DNA of 64,000 bases. Source: Aquabacterium parvum. GTDB taxonomy: Bacteria > Pseudomonadota > Gammaproteobacteria > Burkholderiales > Burkholderiaceae_C. Positions 1 to 13,183 of the stretch are shown here, in pieces. The stretch covers positions 62,001 to 126,000 of the forward strand of contig NZ_LFRI01000386.1 of the NCBI RefSeq assembly GCF_001447195.1, read 5' to 3'. Numbering within the stretch: position 1 is the first letter of the stretch; each line of letters opens with the position of its first letter. Position numbers and translations under genes: made by a program. The notes below the pieces were generated by a model. It was not told the DNA's origin and did not search any database. It saw nothing but the letters and a program-made list of their open reading frames with translations.

Positions 1-254
1 CGGGCCACCCAGTCGAGCGCTTCCATGCGCTGGATGAGGCCTGACACCGCCGAGGGCGCGAGATCGAGCGCCTGAGCGAGTTCGCCCATGGTGGCGCCAT
101 CGGCCTTGGCCAGGGCGAAGAGCACACCACTTTGCGTTGGCGTGGGGGCTTGCCGATCCGGGTGGCTCGCGGCCTCGGTTTGCTGGGCCATCCACTGCTG
201 CAAGTGGCGCTGGGCGCTGTTGAGCAGGAAGATCAGGCGTGGTTTGTTTTGCAT
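1..254 (-). CDS. MarR-family transcriptional regulator (partial)
   Basis: The leftward reading frame from the ATG at 252-254 runs off the window edge after about 84 codons. It starts MQNKPRLIFLLNSAQRHLQQ and continues through a helix-turn-helix of MarR type, with the phrase TMGELAQALDLAPSAVSGLI followed by QRMEALDWV, which is the recognition-helix and wing entry of the family. MarR proteins are dimeric DNA-binding repressors that respond to small ligands. The C-terminal part and the regulated target lie outside the window, so no ligand can be proposed. Confidence 0.75.
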   Translation of the reverse strand, partial: MQNKPRLIFLLNSAQRHLQQWMAQQTEAASHPDRQAPTPTQSGVLFALAKADGATMGELAQALDLAPSAVSGLIQRMEALDWVA

Positions 255-325
255 GCGAAACAGTTTACCGCATTTGCTTCGTGTGTGAAATAAATGATGG
301 CCAGGTTTCAGCGCATGGCAGGCGC

Positions 326-352
326 AAAAAAAGCGCTCCATCGGGAGCGCTT
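326..352 (-). terminator. Rho-independent terminator after metH
   Basis: On the minus strand the arms AAGCGCTCC and GGAGCGCTT pair around a three- to four-base loop and run straight into seven T residues. It lies 24 bases beyond the metH stop, in the correct orientation. Confidence 0.8.
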
Positions 353-375
353 CCAGGGGCCGAGCTGATCAGGCG

Positions 376-3192
<2,817 letters not shown>

Positions 3193-3368
3193 CCCGCCAT
3201 TTTAGTTGGCCGGCCACCTCGTGCCGGGCTGGGGCCAAGGTGGGTGACCGACGGCCACAATAGGAAAGGGCCCGGCGCTTGTGGTGCAGGGCCCCGAGGC
3301 GCAGACGCCGCACCCAGGTCAGGGTGAGCGCTGCAATGCCTTGCTCGGTGGTGTGGGGGACGAAGGCC

Positions 3369-3605
3369 TCAGGCCTTGAGCAGCGCGTAGAGCTCGTCCT
3401 TGAGGCTCACGCGGCGCTGCTTCTTGCCTTCCAGGTCGGCAGATGAAGCGTGTTCGACGCCGGTTTCCAGCCGCACGATCTCCTTGTCGAGATCTTCGTA
3501 CTCCCGCTCCAGGCGCACGAAATGCGCGCTGCTGGTCTTGAGTGCGTGGATGCGGTCCTTCAGCTCGGGGAAGTCCTTGGCCAGCGGGTGGTGTTCTTGG
3601 ATCAT
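3369..3605 (-). CDS. YdcH/DUF465 family small coiled-coil protein
   Basis: The product is a 78-residue, highly charged helical protein beginning MIQEHHPLAKDFPELKDRIH. The pattern EYEDLDKEIVRLE followed by KKQRRVSLKDELYALL is the DUF465 signature seen in E. coli YdcH. Function is unknown in this family. An upstream ATG would add seven residues, but the chosen ATG at 3603-3605 has AGAGGAG four bases before it, so I prefer it. It lies 176 bases upstream of metH on the same strand; that gap holds no gene that I can see. Confidence 0.85.
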   Translation of the reverse strand: MIQEHHPLAKDFPELKDRIHALKTSSAHFVRLEREYEDLDKEIVRLETGVEHASSADLEGKKQRRVSLKDELYALLKA

Positions 3606-3682
3606 GCGGCTCCTCTCAGTGCTCAACGGGTCTTTCAGGACTTCATGTTGACGCCGATCGGGGCTCGCGGCCTTGCGTCAGA

Positions 3683-4816
3683 TCAAGCCTGCCGTTTGCG
3701 CCCCAGGAAGCTTTCCTCGATGTGCAAGCTGCTGCGCACCCCCACGTCGGCGCGGTGGTCCTTCAGCCAGCGGTCTGCCGCAGCACGCCCGAGGTCTCGC
3801 AACTGCTCCAGGAAGACCCATTCGGTGTTGAACTTGGTCGAAGGGCCAAAGCCGTTCATGCCTTCGTCGTCGGAGACCATGTGCATGTGCAGCTGCTTGT
3901 AGCGCCCCGGGTCCAGCTTGTTCTCGCGCAACAGGCGGCCCACGAAGGCGATGGCCCGCATCTCGCCGATCAGGCTGGCATTGAAGGTGATTTCGCTGAG
4001 CCGGTCCATGATGTCCACGCTGCGCGTCGGGGTGCCCTCGCGCTCCAGCGGGTTCAGTCGCACCAGCAGGATGTCGTTGAGCTCGGTGCGGTAGATCAGC
4101 GGATACAGCGCCGGGTTGCCGGTGTAGCCGCCATCCCAGAAGGGTTCATCGTCGATCTGCACAGCCTGGAACAGGAAGGGCAGGCAGGCCGAGGCCAGCA
4201 AGGCGTCGATGCTCAGTTCCTCGGCGCTGAAGACGCGCGCCTGGCCGGTGCGCACCGAGGTGGCAGTCACGAACAGGGGGATGCCGCAGCGTGCGCAGCC
4301 CTCGTGCAGCGACTCGACCCGCACGTGCTTGGCCAGCACGTCCTTGAGTGGGTTGAGGTTCAGCGGGTTGAACTCGTAGGGGCTGAACGAGCGGGTCAGC
4401 AGGTTCCCCCACTGCATCAATGCACTGGTGCCCAGGCCAAACGGGCCCAGCATGGCGTCCAGCCCTTGTGTGCCGAAAGGGTTGCTGAACGGGTTGCTCA
4501 ATGGGCTGAACAGCGAGCCGTGGTGACTGACATCGCGCCAGAAATCGTGCAAGGCCTGCTGGGCCTGGCGTCGGGCCTGTTGGGGCCCGCCTGCTTCGTG
4601 CCCATCCACGTAACCCGACAGCGCGACCGCGCCATTGAGGGCCCCGGCGCTGGTGCCGGAGATGCCCGAGATGTCCACGCCATCGTCGTCGAGCAGCCGA
4701 TCGAGCACGCCCCAGGTGAAAGCCCCGTGAGAGCCGCCGCCTTGCAGCGCCAGGTTGAGTCGGGGGCGGGCGGCGGGGCGGGGGCGCGATTTGGCGCGGG
4801 GGCGGGCGGCGGTCAT
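3683..4816 (-). CDS. Patatin-like phospholipase
   Basis: A 377-residue cytoplasmic protein with the patatin lipase fold. After an Arg/Pro-rich N-terminus it shows the oxyanion glycine loop [11 protein letters not shown], the nucleophile elbow GTSAG (catalytic Ser) and, further on, DGGYTGNP carrying the dyad Asp. Patatin proteins hydrolyse acyl esters of phospholipids; the bacterial cytosolic subgroup is often linked to polyhydroxyalkanoate granules or lipid turnover, but nothing nearby fixes the substrate. It is leftward and separated from recA by a divergent intergenic region with the SOS box. Confidence 0.88.
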   Translation of the reverse strand: MTAARPRAKSRPRPAARPRLNLALQGGGSHGAFTWGVLDRLLDDDGVDISGISGTSAGALNGAVALSGYVDGHEAGGPQQARRQAQQALHDFWRDVSHHGSLFSPLSNPFSNPFGTQGLDAMLGPFGLGTSALMQWGNLLTRSFSPYEFNPLNLNPLKDVLAKHVRVESLHEGCARCGIPLFVTATSVRTGQARVFSAEELSIDALLASACLPFLFQAVQIDDEPFWDGGYTGNPALYPLIYRTELNDILLVRLNPLEREGTPTRSVDIMDRLSEITFNASLIGEMRAIAFVGRLLRENKLDPGRYKQLHMHMVSDDEGMNGFGPSTKFNTEWVFLEQLRDLGRAAADRWLKDHRADVGVRSSLHIEESFLGRKRQA

Positions 4817-4977
4817 GCGATCCAGTCTAGATGATTTTTGCTGCAGCGCAGCATGGGTGCGGCGGTGTGGCTGTCATCAGCGGGTCCCACCTTGCTCGTT
4901 CAGGATGGGCTGCAGGGCCGGCACGACGACCCACCTCAGGGGGCGTGAATCAGGGGGGCGAAAATTTGCGAGCAGGG

Positions 4978-4997
4978 TACTGTACAAACATCCAGTC
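4978..4997 (+). promoter_or_regulatory. LexA (SOS) box and recA promoter
   Basis: TACTGTACAAACATCCAGTC fits the LexA operator pattern CTG-N10-CAG with the flanking TA. A CATAAT -10 hexamer follows at 5003-5008, about 47 bases before the recA ATG, so bound LexA would cover the -35 region. Confidence 0.8.
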
Positions 4998-5054
4998 TTT
5001 GCCATAATCACGGCATTCACTGTCATCACACAGGCCCCGCGCCGGAGATCACCC

Positions 5055-6113
5055 ATGGAACCCAAGTCGACCCTCAGCACCGAAAAGGCCAAGGCTCTGC
5101 AGGCCGCCCTCGCCCAGATCGAAAAGCAGTTCGGCAAGGGCTCCATCATGCGTCTCGGTGAAGGCGAGGCCATCGAAGACATCCAGGTCGTCTCCACCGG
5201 TTCCCTGGGCCTGGACATCGCCCTGGGCGTTGGCGGCTTGCCCCGTGGCCGTGTCATCGAAATCTACGGCCCTGAATCTTCCGGCAAGACCACGCTGACC
5301 CTGCAGGTGGTCTCCGAAATGCAGAAAATTGGCGGTGTTTGCGCCTTCATCGACGCCGAACACGCGCTGGACGCCCAATACGCGCAAAAGCTCGGCGTCA
5401 ACCTGCAAGACCTGCTGATCTCCCAGCCCGACACCGGCGAGCAGGCCCTCGAAATCGTCGACGCCCTGGTGCGCTCTGGCTCGGTCGACCTGATCATCGT
5501 CGACTCGGTGGCTGCGCTCACGCCCAAGGCCGAACTCGAAGGCGAAATGGGCGACGCCCTGCCGGGCTTGCAGGCCCGCCTGATGAGCCAGGCCCTGCGC
5601 AAGCTCACGGCCAACATCAAGAAGACCAACTGCACCGTCATCTTCATCAACCAGATCCGCATGAAGATCGGCGTGATGTTCGGTTCGCCCGAAACCACCA
5701 CCGGCGGCAACGCCCTGAAGTTCTACGCCTCGGTGCGCCTGGACATCCGCCGCACCGGCTCCATCAAGCGCGGTGACGAGGTGGTCGGCAACGAAACCAA
5801 GGTCAAGGTTGTCAAGAACAAGGTCTCGCCCCCCTTCAAGACCGCCGAGTTCGACATCCTCTACGGCGAAGGCATCAGCCGCGAAGGCGAAGTCATCGAC
5901 CTGGGTGTCACCGCCAAGGTGGTCGACAAATCAGGCGCCTGGTACGCCTACAGCGGTGAAAAAATCGGCCAAGGCAAGGACAACGCACGCGAATTCCTGC
6001 GTGAGAACCCCGACCTGGCGCGCGAAATCGAAAACAAGATTCGCGACTCCCTGGGTGTGGCCCAGCGCCCGCCCGCAGCCGCCAACGACGAGTACGACGA
6101 CAAGGCCGCTTGA
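5055..6113 (+). CDS. recA: Recombinase RecA
   Basis: A 352-residue DNA-strand-exchange ATPase and SOS coprotease. Walker A is [10 protein letters not shown] near residue 75, Walker B is [10 protein letters not shown] near residue 150, and the DNA-binding loop L2 region [17 protein letters not shown] is intact. It filaments on single-stranded DNA, pairs homologous duplexes and stimulates LexA self-cleavage. The ATG follows GGAGATCACCC. A LexA box lies upstream and recX follows 49 bases downstream on the same strand, the standard arrangement for damage-induced recombination with its own inhibitor. Confidence 0.98.
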   Translation: MEPKSTLSTEKAKALQAALAQIEKQFGKGSIMRLGEGEAIEDIQVVSTGSLGLDIALGVGGLPRGRVIEIYGPESSGKTTLTLQVVSEMQKIGGVCAFIDAEHALDAQYAQKLGVNLQDLLISQPDTGEQALEIVDALVRSGSVDLIIVDSVAALTPKAELEGEMGDALPGLQARLMSQALRKLTANIKKTNCTVIFINQIRMKIGVMFGSPETTTGGNALKFYASVRLDIRRTGSIKRGDEVVGNETKVKVVKNKVSPPFKTAEFDILYGEGISREGEVIDLGVTAKVVDKSGAWYAYSGEKIGQGKDNAREFLRENPDLAREIENKIRDSLGVAQRPPAAANDEYDDKAA

Positions 6114-6162
6114 TCCGCCTTGGTGACGTCGTTCCACACTGACTGAGCTTTGCGGGTGCCCC

Positions 6163-6702
6163 ATGACGGACGAAGATGATTTTTCGCCCGATCTCCCGCA
6201 AGCGGCCGAAGCAGGTGGGGCGGCTCGCCGAGGCCGCCCGGGTTTGTCTCTGAAAGGGCGGGCCCTCAAGCTGCTCTCCATGCGCGAACACTCCCGTGTG
6301 GAGTTGCGCCGCAAGCTGGCGCCGCACGCGGAGTCGCCCGAGCAACTGGAAGCCGTGCTCGATGACATGGCGGCCAGGCGCTTTCTGTGCCTGGAGCGGT
6401 TCGCCGAATCAGTCGTGCATCGCAAGGCCGCGCGATTTGGCTCGGCCCGCATCAAAGCCGAGTTGGCGCAGCACCAGTTGCCCTGCCACGTGGCCGAGGC
6501 CGTGGTGCGCAGCCTGCGGGACACCGAGCTGGAGCGAGCCCACGAGCTGTGGGCTCGGCGTTTCGGCGAAGTGGCTGCAAGCCCGCAAGAGCAAGCCCGC
6601 CAGGCCCGGTTCCTCATGGCCCGGGGATTTGCCGGAGACGTCGTTCGAAGGGTCGTCCGAGGCGACGGGTTCCCGGACCCCGACGAAGAGTCGCTCGGCT
6701 GA
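6163..6702 (+). CDS. recX: Recombination regulator RecX
   Basis: A 179-residue, Arg/Ala-rich helical protein directly behind recA. RecX binds the RecA filament groove and blocks extension. The three-helix repeats are visible from residue 30: MREHSRVELRRKL, then MAARRFLCLERFAESVV, then RFGSARIKAELAQHQLP, and the final FLMARGFAGDVVRRVVRG. Cotranscription with recA would make it part of the SOS response. Confidence 0.92.
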   Translation: MTDEDDFSPDLPQAAEAGGAARRGRPGLSLKGRALKLLSMREHSRVELRRKLAPHAESPEQLEAVLDDMAARRFLCLERFAESVVHRKAARFGSARIKAELAQHQLPCHVAEAVVRSLRDTELERAHELWARRFGEVAASPQEQARQARFLMARGFAGDVVRRVVRGDGFPDPDEESLG

Positions 6703-6896
6703 CGCCTCATCTCCGTGCAAACCCGAGTCTTGCCGAGGGGGCACCCCACCGCATCCGAGGGGTGGCGGTGCTATGCTGACTGCTGCAGTGCAACCAGGCC
6801 CAACCGGCCCCGCGCTTGCACCCGCCACTGCCCGATCGGCGGTGGTGGGTTCTGTCATGTTCGACCCGAACGCATCACCCACATCGCGAGATCCCC

Positions 6897-8057
<1,161 letters not shown>

Positions 8058-8077
8058 CGCCCCAGGAAAGAGACATC

Positions 8078-8971
8078 ATGAGCATCCTCATCAACAAGGA
8101 CACCAAGGTCATCACCCAGGGCATCACGGGCAAGACCGGTCAGTTCCACACCCTCGGCTGCCAGGCCTACGCCAACGGCAAGAACGCTTTCGTGGCGGGC
8201 GTGAACCCCAAGAAAGCCGGCGAGAAGTTCTCCGACATCCCCATCTACGCCTCCGTCAAGGAAGCCTCGCAGCAAACCGGCGCCACCGTGTCCGTCATTT
8301 ACGTGCCGCCCGCTGGCGCCGCTGACGCCATCTGGGAGGCCGTTGAAGCCGACCTGGACCTGGTGATCGCCATCACCGAAGGCATCCCCGTGCGCGACAT
8401 GCTGATGGTGCGCAACAAGATGAAGGCCAAGGAAGCGGCTGGTGGCAAGAAGACCTTGCTGCTGGGCCCCAACTGCCCCGGCCTGATCACCCCCGAAGAG
8501 ATCAAGATCGGCATCATGCCCGGTCACATCCACCGCAAGGGCCGCATCGGCGTGGTCTCGCGCTCCGGCACGCTGACGTACGAAGCCGTGGCGCAGCTGA
8601 CCGAGCTCGGCCTGGGCCAGTCCAGCGCCGTGGGCATCGGCGGTGACCCGATCAACGGCCTCAAGCACATCGACGTGATGCGCGCCTTCAACGACGACCC
8701 GGACACCGACGCCGTCATCATGATCGGCGAGATCGGTGGCCCGGACGAAGCCGAAGCCGCACAATGGTGCAAGGCTCACATGAAGAAGCCCATCGTCGGC
8801 TTCATCGCAGGCGTCACCGCCCCCCCGGGCAAGCGCATGGGCCACGCCGGCGCGCTGATCTCCGGCGGTGCCGACACGGCCGACGCCAAGCTGGCCATCA
8901 TGGAAGAGTGCGGTTTCAAGGTCACGCGCAACCCGTCCGAGATGGGGCGCATCCTGAAGTCACTCATCTGA
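8078..8971 (+). CDS. sucD: Succinyl-CoA synthetase, alpha subunit
   Basis: A 297-residue CoA-binding subunit that carries the phosphohistidine. It starts [20 protein letters not shown] (CoA-binding Rossmann domain), has [12 protein letters not shown] and [11 protein letters not shown] in the middle, and the active His in [10 protein letters not shown] near residue 250. AGGAAAGAG sits seven bases before the ATG. It forms an operon with sucC and is closed by the hairpin at 9049. Confidence 0.98.
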   Translation: MSILINKDTKVITQGITGKTGQFHTLGCQAYANGKNAFVAGVNPKKAGEKFSDIPIYASVKEASQQTGATVSVIYVPPAGAADAIWEAVEADLDLVIAITEGIPVRDMLMVRNKMKAKEAAGGKKTLLLGPNCPGLITPEEIKIGIMPGHIHRKGRIGVVSRSGTLTYEAVAQLTELGLGQSSAVGIGGDPINGLKHIDVMRAFNDDPDTDAVIMIGEIGGPDEAEAAQWCKAHMKKPIVGFIAGVTAPPGKRMGHAGALISGGADTADAKLAIMEECGFKVTRNPSEMGRILKSLI

Positions 8972-9048
8972 CGCGAACCTGAACTGCGTGAACACCCGTG
9001 TGCCTGCGCGCACACGGTGCCACTCGAAGGCCCCCCGGGGCCGCCTCT

Positions 9049-9081
9049 CAGCCCCTACACTCAGGGGCTGATTCCTTTTTT
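9049..9081 (+). terminator. Hairpin terminator between sucD and the TerC gene
   Basis: Arms CAGCCCCT and AGGGGCTG enclose a six-base loop and are followed by ATTCCTTTTTT. It ends only five bases before the next ATG, so it could also attenuate the downstream gene. The loop region includes TACACT, which resembles a -10 hexamer, but no convincing -35 lies upstream. Confidence 0.6.
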
Positions 9082-9086
9082 GAGAC

Positions 9087-9785
9087 ATGGAAGCTTTCCT
9101 GACCCCCGAGTTCTGGCTCGCCGTCGGCCAGATCATCATGATCGACATCCTGCTGGGTGGTGACAACGCCATCGTCATCGCACTGGCTTGTCGCAACCTG
9201 CCGCCCGAGCTGCGCCGCAAGGGCATCCTCTGGGGCACGGCAGGCGCCATCGTGCTGCGGGTGATCCTGATCTTCTTTGCCATGTCTTTGCTGGCGCTGC
9301 CCTACCTCAAGCTGGTGGGGGCCGCCTTGCTGATCTGGATCGGCATCAAGCTGCTGGTGCCCGAAGACGATGAACACGGCGACCTCCAGGCCAGCGACAA
9401 GCTGCTGGGCGCCATCAAGACCATCATCGTGGCCGACTTCGTCATGAGCGTGGACAACGTCATCGGCATCGCCGGGGCGGCCCAGACGGCTGGCCACGAA
9501 GGCCACCAGATGCCGCTGGTCATCTTTGGCCTGCTGGTGAGCATCCCCATCATCGTGTGGGGCAGCAGCGTGGTGCTCAAGCTCATGGACCGCTTCCCGG
9601 TCATCATCGTCGCGGGCGGCGCCCTGTTGGGCTGGATCGCTGGCACGCTCGCGGTGGGTGACCCGGCCATTCAGGGTTACCTGCCCGCAGGTGACTCGCT
9701 GCGTTACCTCGCCGGTGGGCTGTGTGCCCTGCTGGTGGTGGCGGTGGGCAAGGCCCTGGCGGCCCGGGCCCCCCAGGCAAGCTGA
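9087..9785 (+). CDS. TerC/YjbE-family integral membrane protein
   Basis: A 232-residue inner-membrane protein with about seven hydrophobic segments. The first contains IDILLGGDNAIVIALA and a later one MSVDNVIGIAGAAQ; the paired acidic residues in GGDN and SVDN are the hallmark of the TerC/YjbE group, several members of which export manganese. The protein ends in a short Ala/Arg tail. It starts right after a hairpin and only 15 bases separate it from the kinase gene, so it may be the first gene of that operon. No manganese riboswitch of yybP-ykoY type could be recognised in the 115-base leader. Confidence 0.85.
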   Translation: MEAFLTPEFWLAVGQIIMIDILLGGDNAIVIALACRNLPPELRRKGILWGTAGAIVLRVILIFFAMSLLALPYLKLVGAALLIWIGIKLLVPEDDEHGDLQASDKLLGAIKTIIVADFVMSVDNVIGIAGAAQTAGHEGHQMPLVIFGLLVSIPIIVWGSSVVLKLMDRFPVIIVAGGALLGWIAGTLAVGDPAIQGYLPAGDSLRYLAGGLCALLVVAVGKALAARAPQAS

Positions 9786-9800
9786 GGCGGAGGCCGAACG

Positions 9801-11537
9801 ATGTCGCCGGTGGTCGGATGGATCCTCCTGCTGGCGGTCTGCGTGATGGGCGCAGGCTGGTGGTTCACGCGCCGCCGCAACGGTGGCCGTGGGGGTGATC
9901 GCTCCGCTGGCGGTGCGCGCAGCACCCAATGGGCCGATTTTTCCGACACCTCACCCCTGGCCGACAGCGCAGCCGAGCTGCAGCGGCGCAAACGCCAGGC
10001 CTTGCAGGACTTCGTCGACTCGCGCGACGACAACCGCCCCCCCTCTCGGTTTGCCGACACCAGCCCGGTCGCGTTCCACCCGCGCTTTCAGCGCTCCGGC
10101 CCGGTGCCCTTGTCTTCCGCGCCCGAGGTGGTGCCCATCGCCTCCATGCCGGCGCCCACGCCGCCCAAGGCCCCTGCGGTGACCATCCAGTTGCCCTCTG
10201 ACCCGGGTCGCCCGAGCGGGCGACCACCGCTGGACAGCTGGTTCGACGACATGACGGCGCCGGCCTCCATCACGTCGCCGCTGAACACCTTGCCAGGCGA
10301 CGTGGTGTCGGCCCTGGGCGCCGAGGCCGCCGCCGCAGACGACCCGGTTGCCGACCCCAACGCCGAGCGCATCCACCGCGCCTTGCTGACCCTGGGCGAT
10401 GGGCCCGTGGACCAGGCGTGGGAGGCCCTGCGCGGACACCTGCCCCCCGAGGGGCTGAAGGTCGCCACGCTGGAAACCTGTGACTTGATCGCGGCCGCTT
10501 TCGAGGCGGAGCAACGGTTCGATGCCGCCCGCAACGTGTATGAGCACATGGCCGACCTCGACCCATACTGGCGCGACGTGCGCCAGCGCCTGAGCCGCGC
10601 ACGTGGCAAAGCGCAGGTCCAGGCGGTCGAGTCCTGGGGCTCGGTCGAAGCGCGGCCTGCGGCACATGGCGGCCTGTCGATGCTGGGCAAGTTCGTGCTC
10701 GACAAGCAACTGGGCCAGGGCGCGATGGGCGCCGTCTACCTGGCGCACGATCCCGCCACGGGTCAGCACGTGGCCATCAAGACCATGGCCCTGGCGCGCG
10801 AGTTCACGGGCGACGACCTGGTCGACGCCCGCAGCCGATTCCTGCGTGAAGCCGACATGGCCGGTCGCCTGCAGCACCCCGACATCGTTCAGATCCTCGA
10901 TGCGGGCGAAACCGATGGCCTGGCCTGGATTGCCATGGAGCTGATCGATGGCACCGACCTGGGGCAGCACACCCAGCCGAACCGCCTGCTGCCGCTGCCC
11001 GTGGTGCTGCGAGCCATCGCCCGGGTGGCCGATGCCCTGGCTTATGCCCACACCCGAGGCGTCACGCATCGCGACATCAAGCCCGAGAACATCATGATCG
11101 ACCTGCCCCGCGAGGGCGTGAAGGTGATGGACTTCGGCGTGGCGCGCCTGGCCGACGCCTCGCGCACCCGCACGGGTGTCATCCTGGGCACGCCCACCTA
11201 CATGTCGCCCGAGCAGCTCTCCGGTCAGCACGTCGACGGCCGCACCGACCTGTATTCCCTGGGCGTGACCCTCTTTCAGCTGCTGACCGGCCGCCTGCCC
11301 TGCGAGGCCGACTCGCTCGGCGCCCTGATGCGCGCCATCGCACGTGAAACGCCGCCCAATGTGTGCGAGCTGCGCCCCGAGTTGCCCCCTGCGCTGGGCG
11401 ACGTCGTGGCCCTGGCGCTGCAGAAACACCCGGCCACCCGCTACAGCTCGGGCGAGCAGATGGCCGAAGACTTGCGTGCGGTCTTGAAGATGCTGCCTGA
11501 TGCTGGGTCCCCCGGCGTCGACATCTCCCTGGCCTGA
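9801..11537 (+). CDS. Membrane-anchored Ser/Thr protein kinase (PknB-like)
   Basis: A 578-residue protein with one N-terminal membrane helix (residues 4-22, followed by RRR), a Pro-rich linker, a helical TPR-like stretch around 190-270 and a C-terminal Hanks-type kinase. Visible kinase motifs are the Gly loop LGQGAMGAVYLA (about 301), VAIKTMAL with the invariant Lys, HRDIKPENIM (about 422), DFGVARL (about 443) and TYMSPEQL. All catalytic residues are present. Positive charges right after the helix put the kinase in the cytoplasm. It begins a kinase, phosphatase, FHA, hydrolase series on one strand, so its phosphorylated targets may be read by the FHA protein and reset by the phosphatase. Confidence 0.92.
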   Translation: MSPVVGWILLLAVCVMGAGWWFTRRRNGGRGGDRSAGGARSTQWADFSDTSPLADSAAELQRRKRQALQDFVDSRDDNRPPSRFADTSPVAFHPRFQRSGPVPLSSAPEVVPIASMPAPTPPKAPAVTIQLPSDPGRPSGRPPLDSWFDDMTAPASITSPLNTLPGDVVSALGAEAAAADDPVADPNAERIHRALLTLGDGPVDQAWEALRGHLPPEGLKVATLETCDLIAAAFEAEQRFDAARNVYEHMADLDPYWRDVRQRLSRARGKAQVQAVESWGSVEARPAAHGGLSMLGKFVLDKQLGQGAMGAVYLAHDPATGQHVAIKTMALAREFTGDDLVDARSRFLREADMAGRLQHPDIVQILDAGETDGLAWIAMELIDGTDLGQHTQPNRLLPLPVVLRAIARVADALAYAHTRGVTHRDIKPENIMIDLPREGVKVMDFGVARLADASRTRTGVILGTPTYMSPEQLSGQHVDGRTDLYSLGVTLFQLLTGRLPCEADSLGALMRAIARETPPNVCELRPELPPALGDVVALALQKHPATRYSSGEQMAEDLRAVLKMLPDAGSPGVDISLA

Positions 11538-11586
11538 CGACATCCCTGTGCCCGCCCCCTGACCAACCCGGCGACAATTTCCCCCC

Positions 11587-12387
11587 ATGGAGTTCGAGTT
11601 CTACAGCCAGACCGACACCGGTCGCGTCCGCAGCAACAACGAGGACAACGTCGCCATCGACACGTCCTGCTCGCTGGCGGTGCTCGCTGACGGCATGGGC
11701 GGTTACGCGGCCGGCGAAGTCGCCAGCGGCATGGCCTGCGAGTTCATCAGCGCCGAGCTGGGTCGCTGGCTGAACGAGGCCGCGCCCCAGGCCAGCGACG
11801 GCGACGTGCGCCGCGCCATGGACATCTGCGTCGACAACGCCAACCGCGCCATCTTCGGTGCGGCCAACTCCAACCCGATGTACGCCGGCATGGGAACGAC
11901 CCTGGTGCTGGGCGTCTTCCGCTCGGGCCGGCTGTTGCTGGGGCACATCGGCGACTCGCGCGGCTACCGGCTTCGCGCGGGGGTGTTGCAGCAGGTCACG
12001 AAAGACCATTCGTTACTGCAAGAGCAGATCGACGCTGGCATGCTGACACCCGAGCAGGCGCAATTTGCCGCCAACAAAAACCTCGTCACCCGCGCCCTGG
12101 GCGTCGAGGACATGGCTCAGCTCGAAACCCACCAGCACGAAATCCAGTCGGGCGACATCTACCTGATGTGTTCGGACGGCCTGTCCGACATGCTCCGAGA
12201 CCACCAGATCGCCGAAGTCATGGCCCAGCATCAAACGCTCCCCGAGATGGGCGCCGCCCTGGTCGCGGCCGCCAACGAGGCGGGCGGGCGGGATAATATT
12301 GCGGTCGTGCTGGTGCGCGCCCAGGGAGTGGCGGATCCTGCACCCAGATCCTGGTGGCCTTTCAGGCGCTTTGCTGGGCTGGGCTGA
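11587..12387 (+). CDS. PP2C-family Ser/Thr protein phosphatase
   Basis: A 266-residue metal-dependent phosphatase. Motifs in order are GRVRSNNEDNVAID, VLADGMGGYAAGEVA, GDSRGYRLRAG, CSDGLSDML and GGRDNIAVVLV; the Asp residues that bind the two Mn/Mg ions are all kept. It follows the kinase gene by 49 bases and probably removes the phosphates added by it. The C-terminus adds a short Trp/Pro-rich tail of no known role. Confidence 0.93.
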   Translation: MEFEFYSQTDTGRVRSNNEDNVAIDTSCSLAVLADGMGGYAAGEVASGMACEFISAELGRWLNEAAPQASDGDVRRAMDICVDNANRAIFGAANSNPMYAGMGTTLVLGVFRSGRLLLGHIGDSRGYRLRAGVLQQVTKDHSLLQEQIDAGMLTPEQAQFAANKNLVTRALGVEDMAQLETHQHEIQSGDIYLMCSDGLSDMLRDHQIAEVMAQHQTLPEMGAALVAAANEAGGRDNIAVVLVRAQGVADPAPRSWWPFRRFAGLG

Positions 12388-12429
12388 ACGTCTCAACACA
12401 CACACAAGATCCATAAGCAGAGGTTCCGC

Positions 12430-13152
12430 ATGGGAAAACTGGTCGTCTCACTCGATGGCGTGGTGATCAAGGAGGTCCAGGTCACGAAGGACCGCACCAC
12501 CCTCGGTCGTCGCCCGTACAACGACATCGTGATCGACAACCTGGCCGTCAGTGGTGAGCACGCCGTGTTGCAGCTGCTCAGCGGCAGCGTTTTCATCGAA
12601 GACCTCAACAGCACCAACGGCACCTACATCAACGGCAAGGCCGTCAAGAAGCAGCTGCTGCAGCACAACGACACGGTCGAGATCGGCAAGTACAAGATCA
12701 AGTTCCTGGCGGACGAAGGCTCCGACTACGAAAAGACGATGATCATGCGGCCGGGCACGCCGCTGCCGACGGCGCTGGGCGCGCAAGCCCACGCGGCTGC
12801 AGCCACCCCGACCGGCCCTTCCACCACGCCGGGCGCTTTCGGTGCTGCCATGGCCCAGGGCCCCAGCGGCTTCGGCAGCCTGCCCAGCCAGAGCCCGGCC
12901 TCCATCAAGGTGCTCAACGGTGCCGCAGCCGGCCGCGAGGTCGCACTGACCAAGGTCGTCACCACGGTGGGCAAGCCTGGCGTGCAGGTGGCCTCCATCA
13001 CCAAGCGCCCGGGTGGCTACGTCTTCGCCCACGTCGAAGGCTCGGCCCGTCCCACGGTCAACGGCGCGCCCGTGGCGGCCGACCCCGTCCACCTCAAGAG
13101 TGGTGACGTGATCGAGCTGGCCGGTACCCAGATGCAGTTCGTTCAGGCCTGA
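12430..13152 (+). CDS. FHA-domain protein with a second FHA-like module
   Basis: A 240-residue protein. Residues 20-80 form a forkhead-associated domain, with LGRRPYNDIVIDNLAVSGEH and NSTNGTYING, the phosphothreonine-binding residues Arg, Ser-x-x-His and Asn. After an Ala/Pro/Gly linker, residues 160-240 form a second all-beta module (VLNGAAAGREVALTKVVTT to the end) that has the FHA layout but lacks the Arg and SxxH signature. It should bind phosphothreonine proteins made by the kinase two genes upstream. The ATG follows AGAGGTTCCGC. Confidence 0.9.
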   Translation: MGKLVVSLDGVVIKEVQVTKDRTTLGRRPYNDIVIDNLAVSGEHAVLQLLSGSVFIEDLNSTNGTYINGKAVKKQLLQHNDTVEIGKYKIKFLADEGSDYEKTMIMRPGTPLPTALGAQAHAAAATPTGPSTTPGAFGAAMAQGPSGFGSLPSQSPASIKVLNGAAAGREVALTKVVTTVGKPGVQVASITKRPGGYVFAHVEGSARPTVNGAPVAADPVHLKSGDVIELAGTQMQFVQA

Positions 13153-13183
13153 ACGAACGGGCTCAACCCCACGAGCCAGCACC

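Noticed and set aside
3320-3352. Sequence on the + strand resembling part of an S-adenosylhomocysteine riboswitch (GAGCGCTGCAA and GCTCGG)
   Set aside because: It is on the strand opposite to metH, has no gene downstream on its own strand, and the third conserved element is missing.
8972-9086. Possible manganese riboswitch (yybP-ykoY) before the TerC-family gene
   Set aside because: A terminator-like hairpin is present, but the 115-base leader lacks the conserved loops that I would expect. A covariance search would decide.
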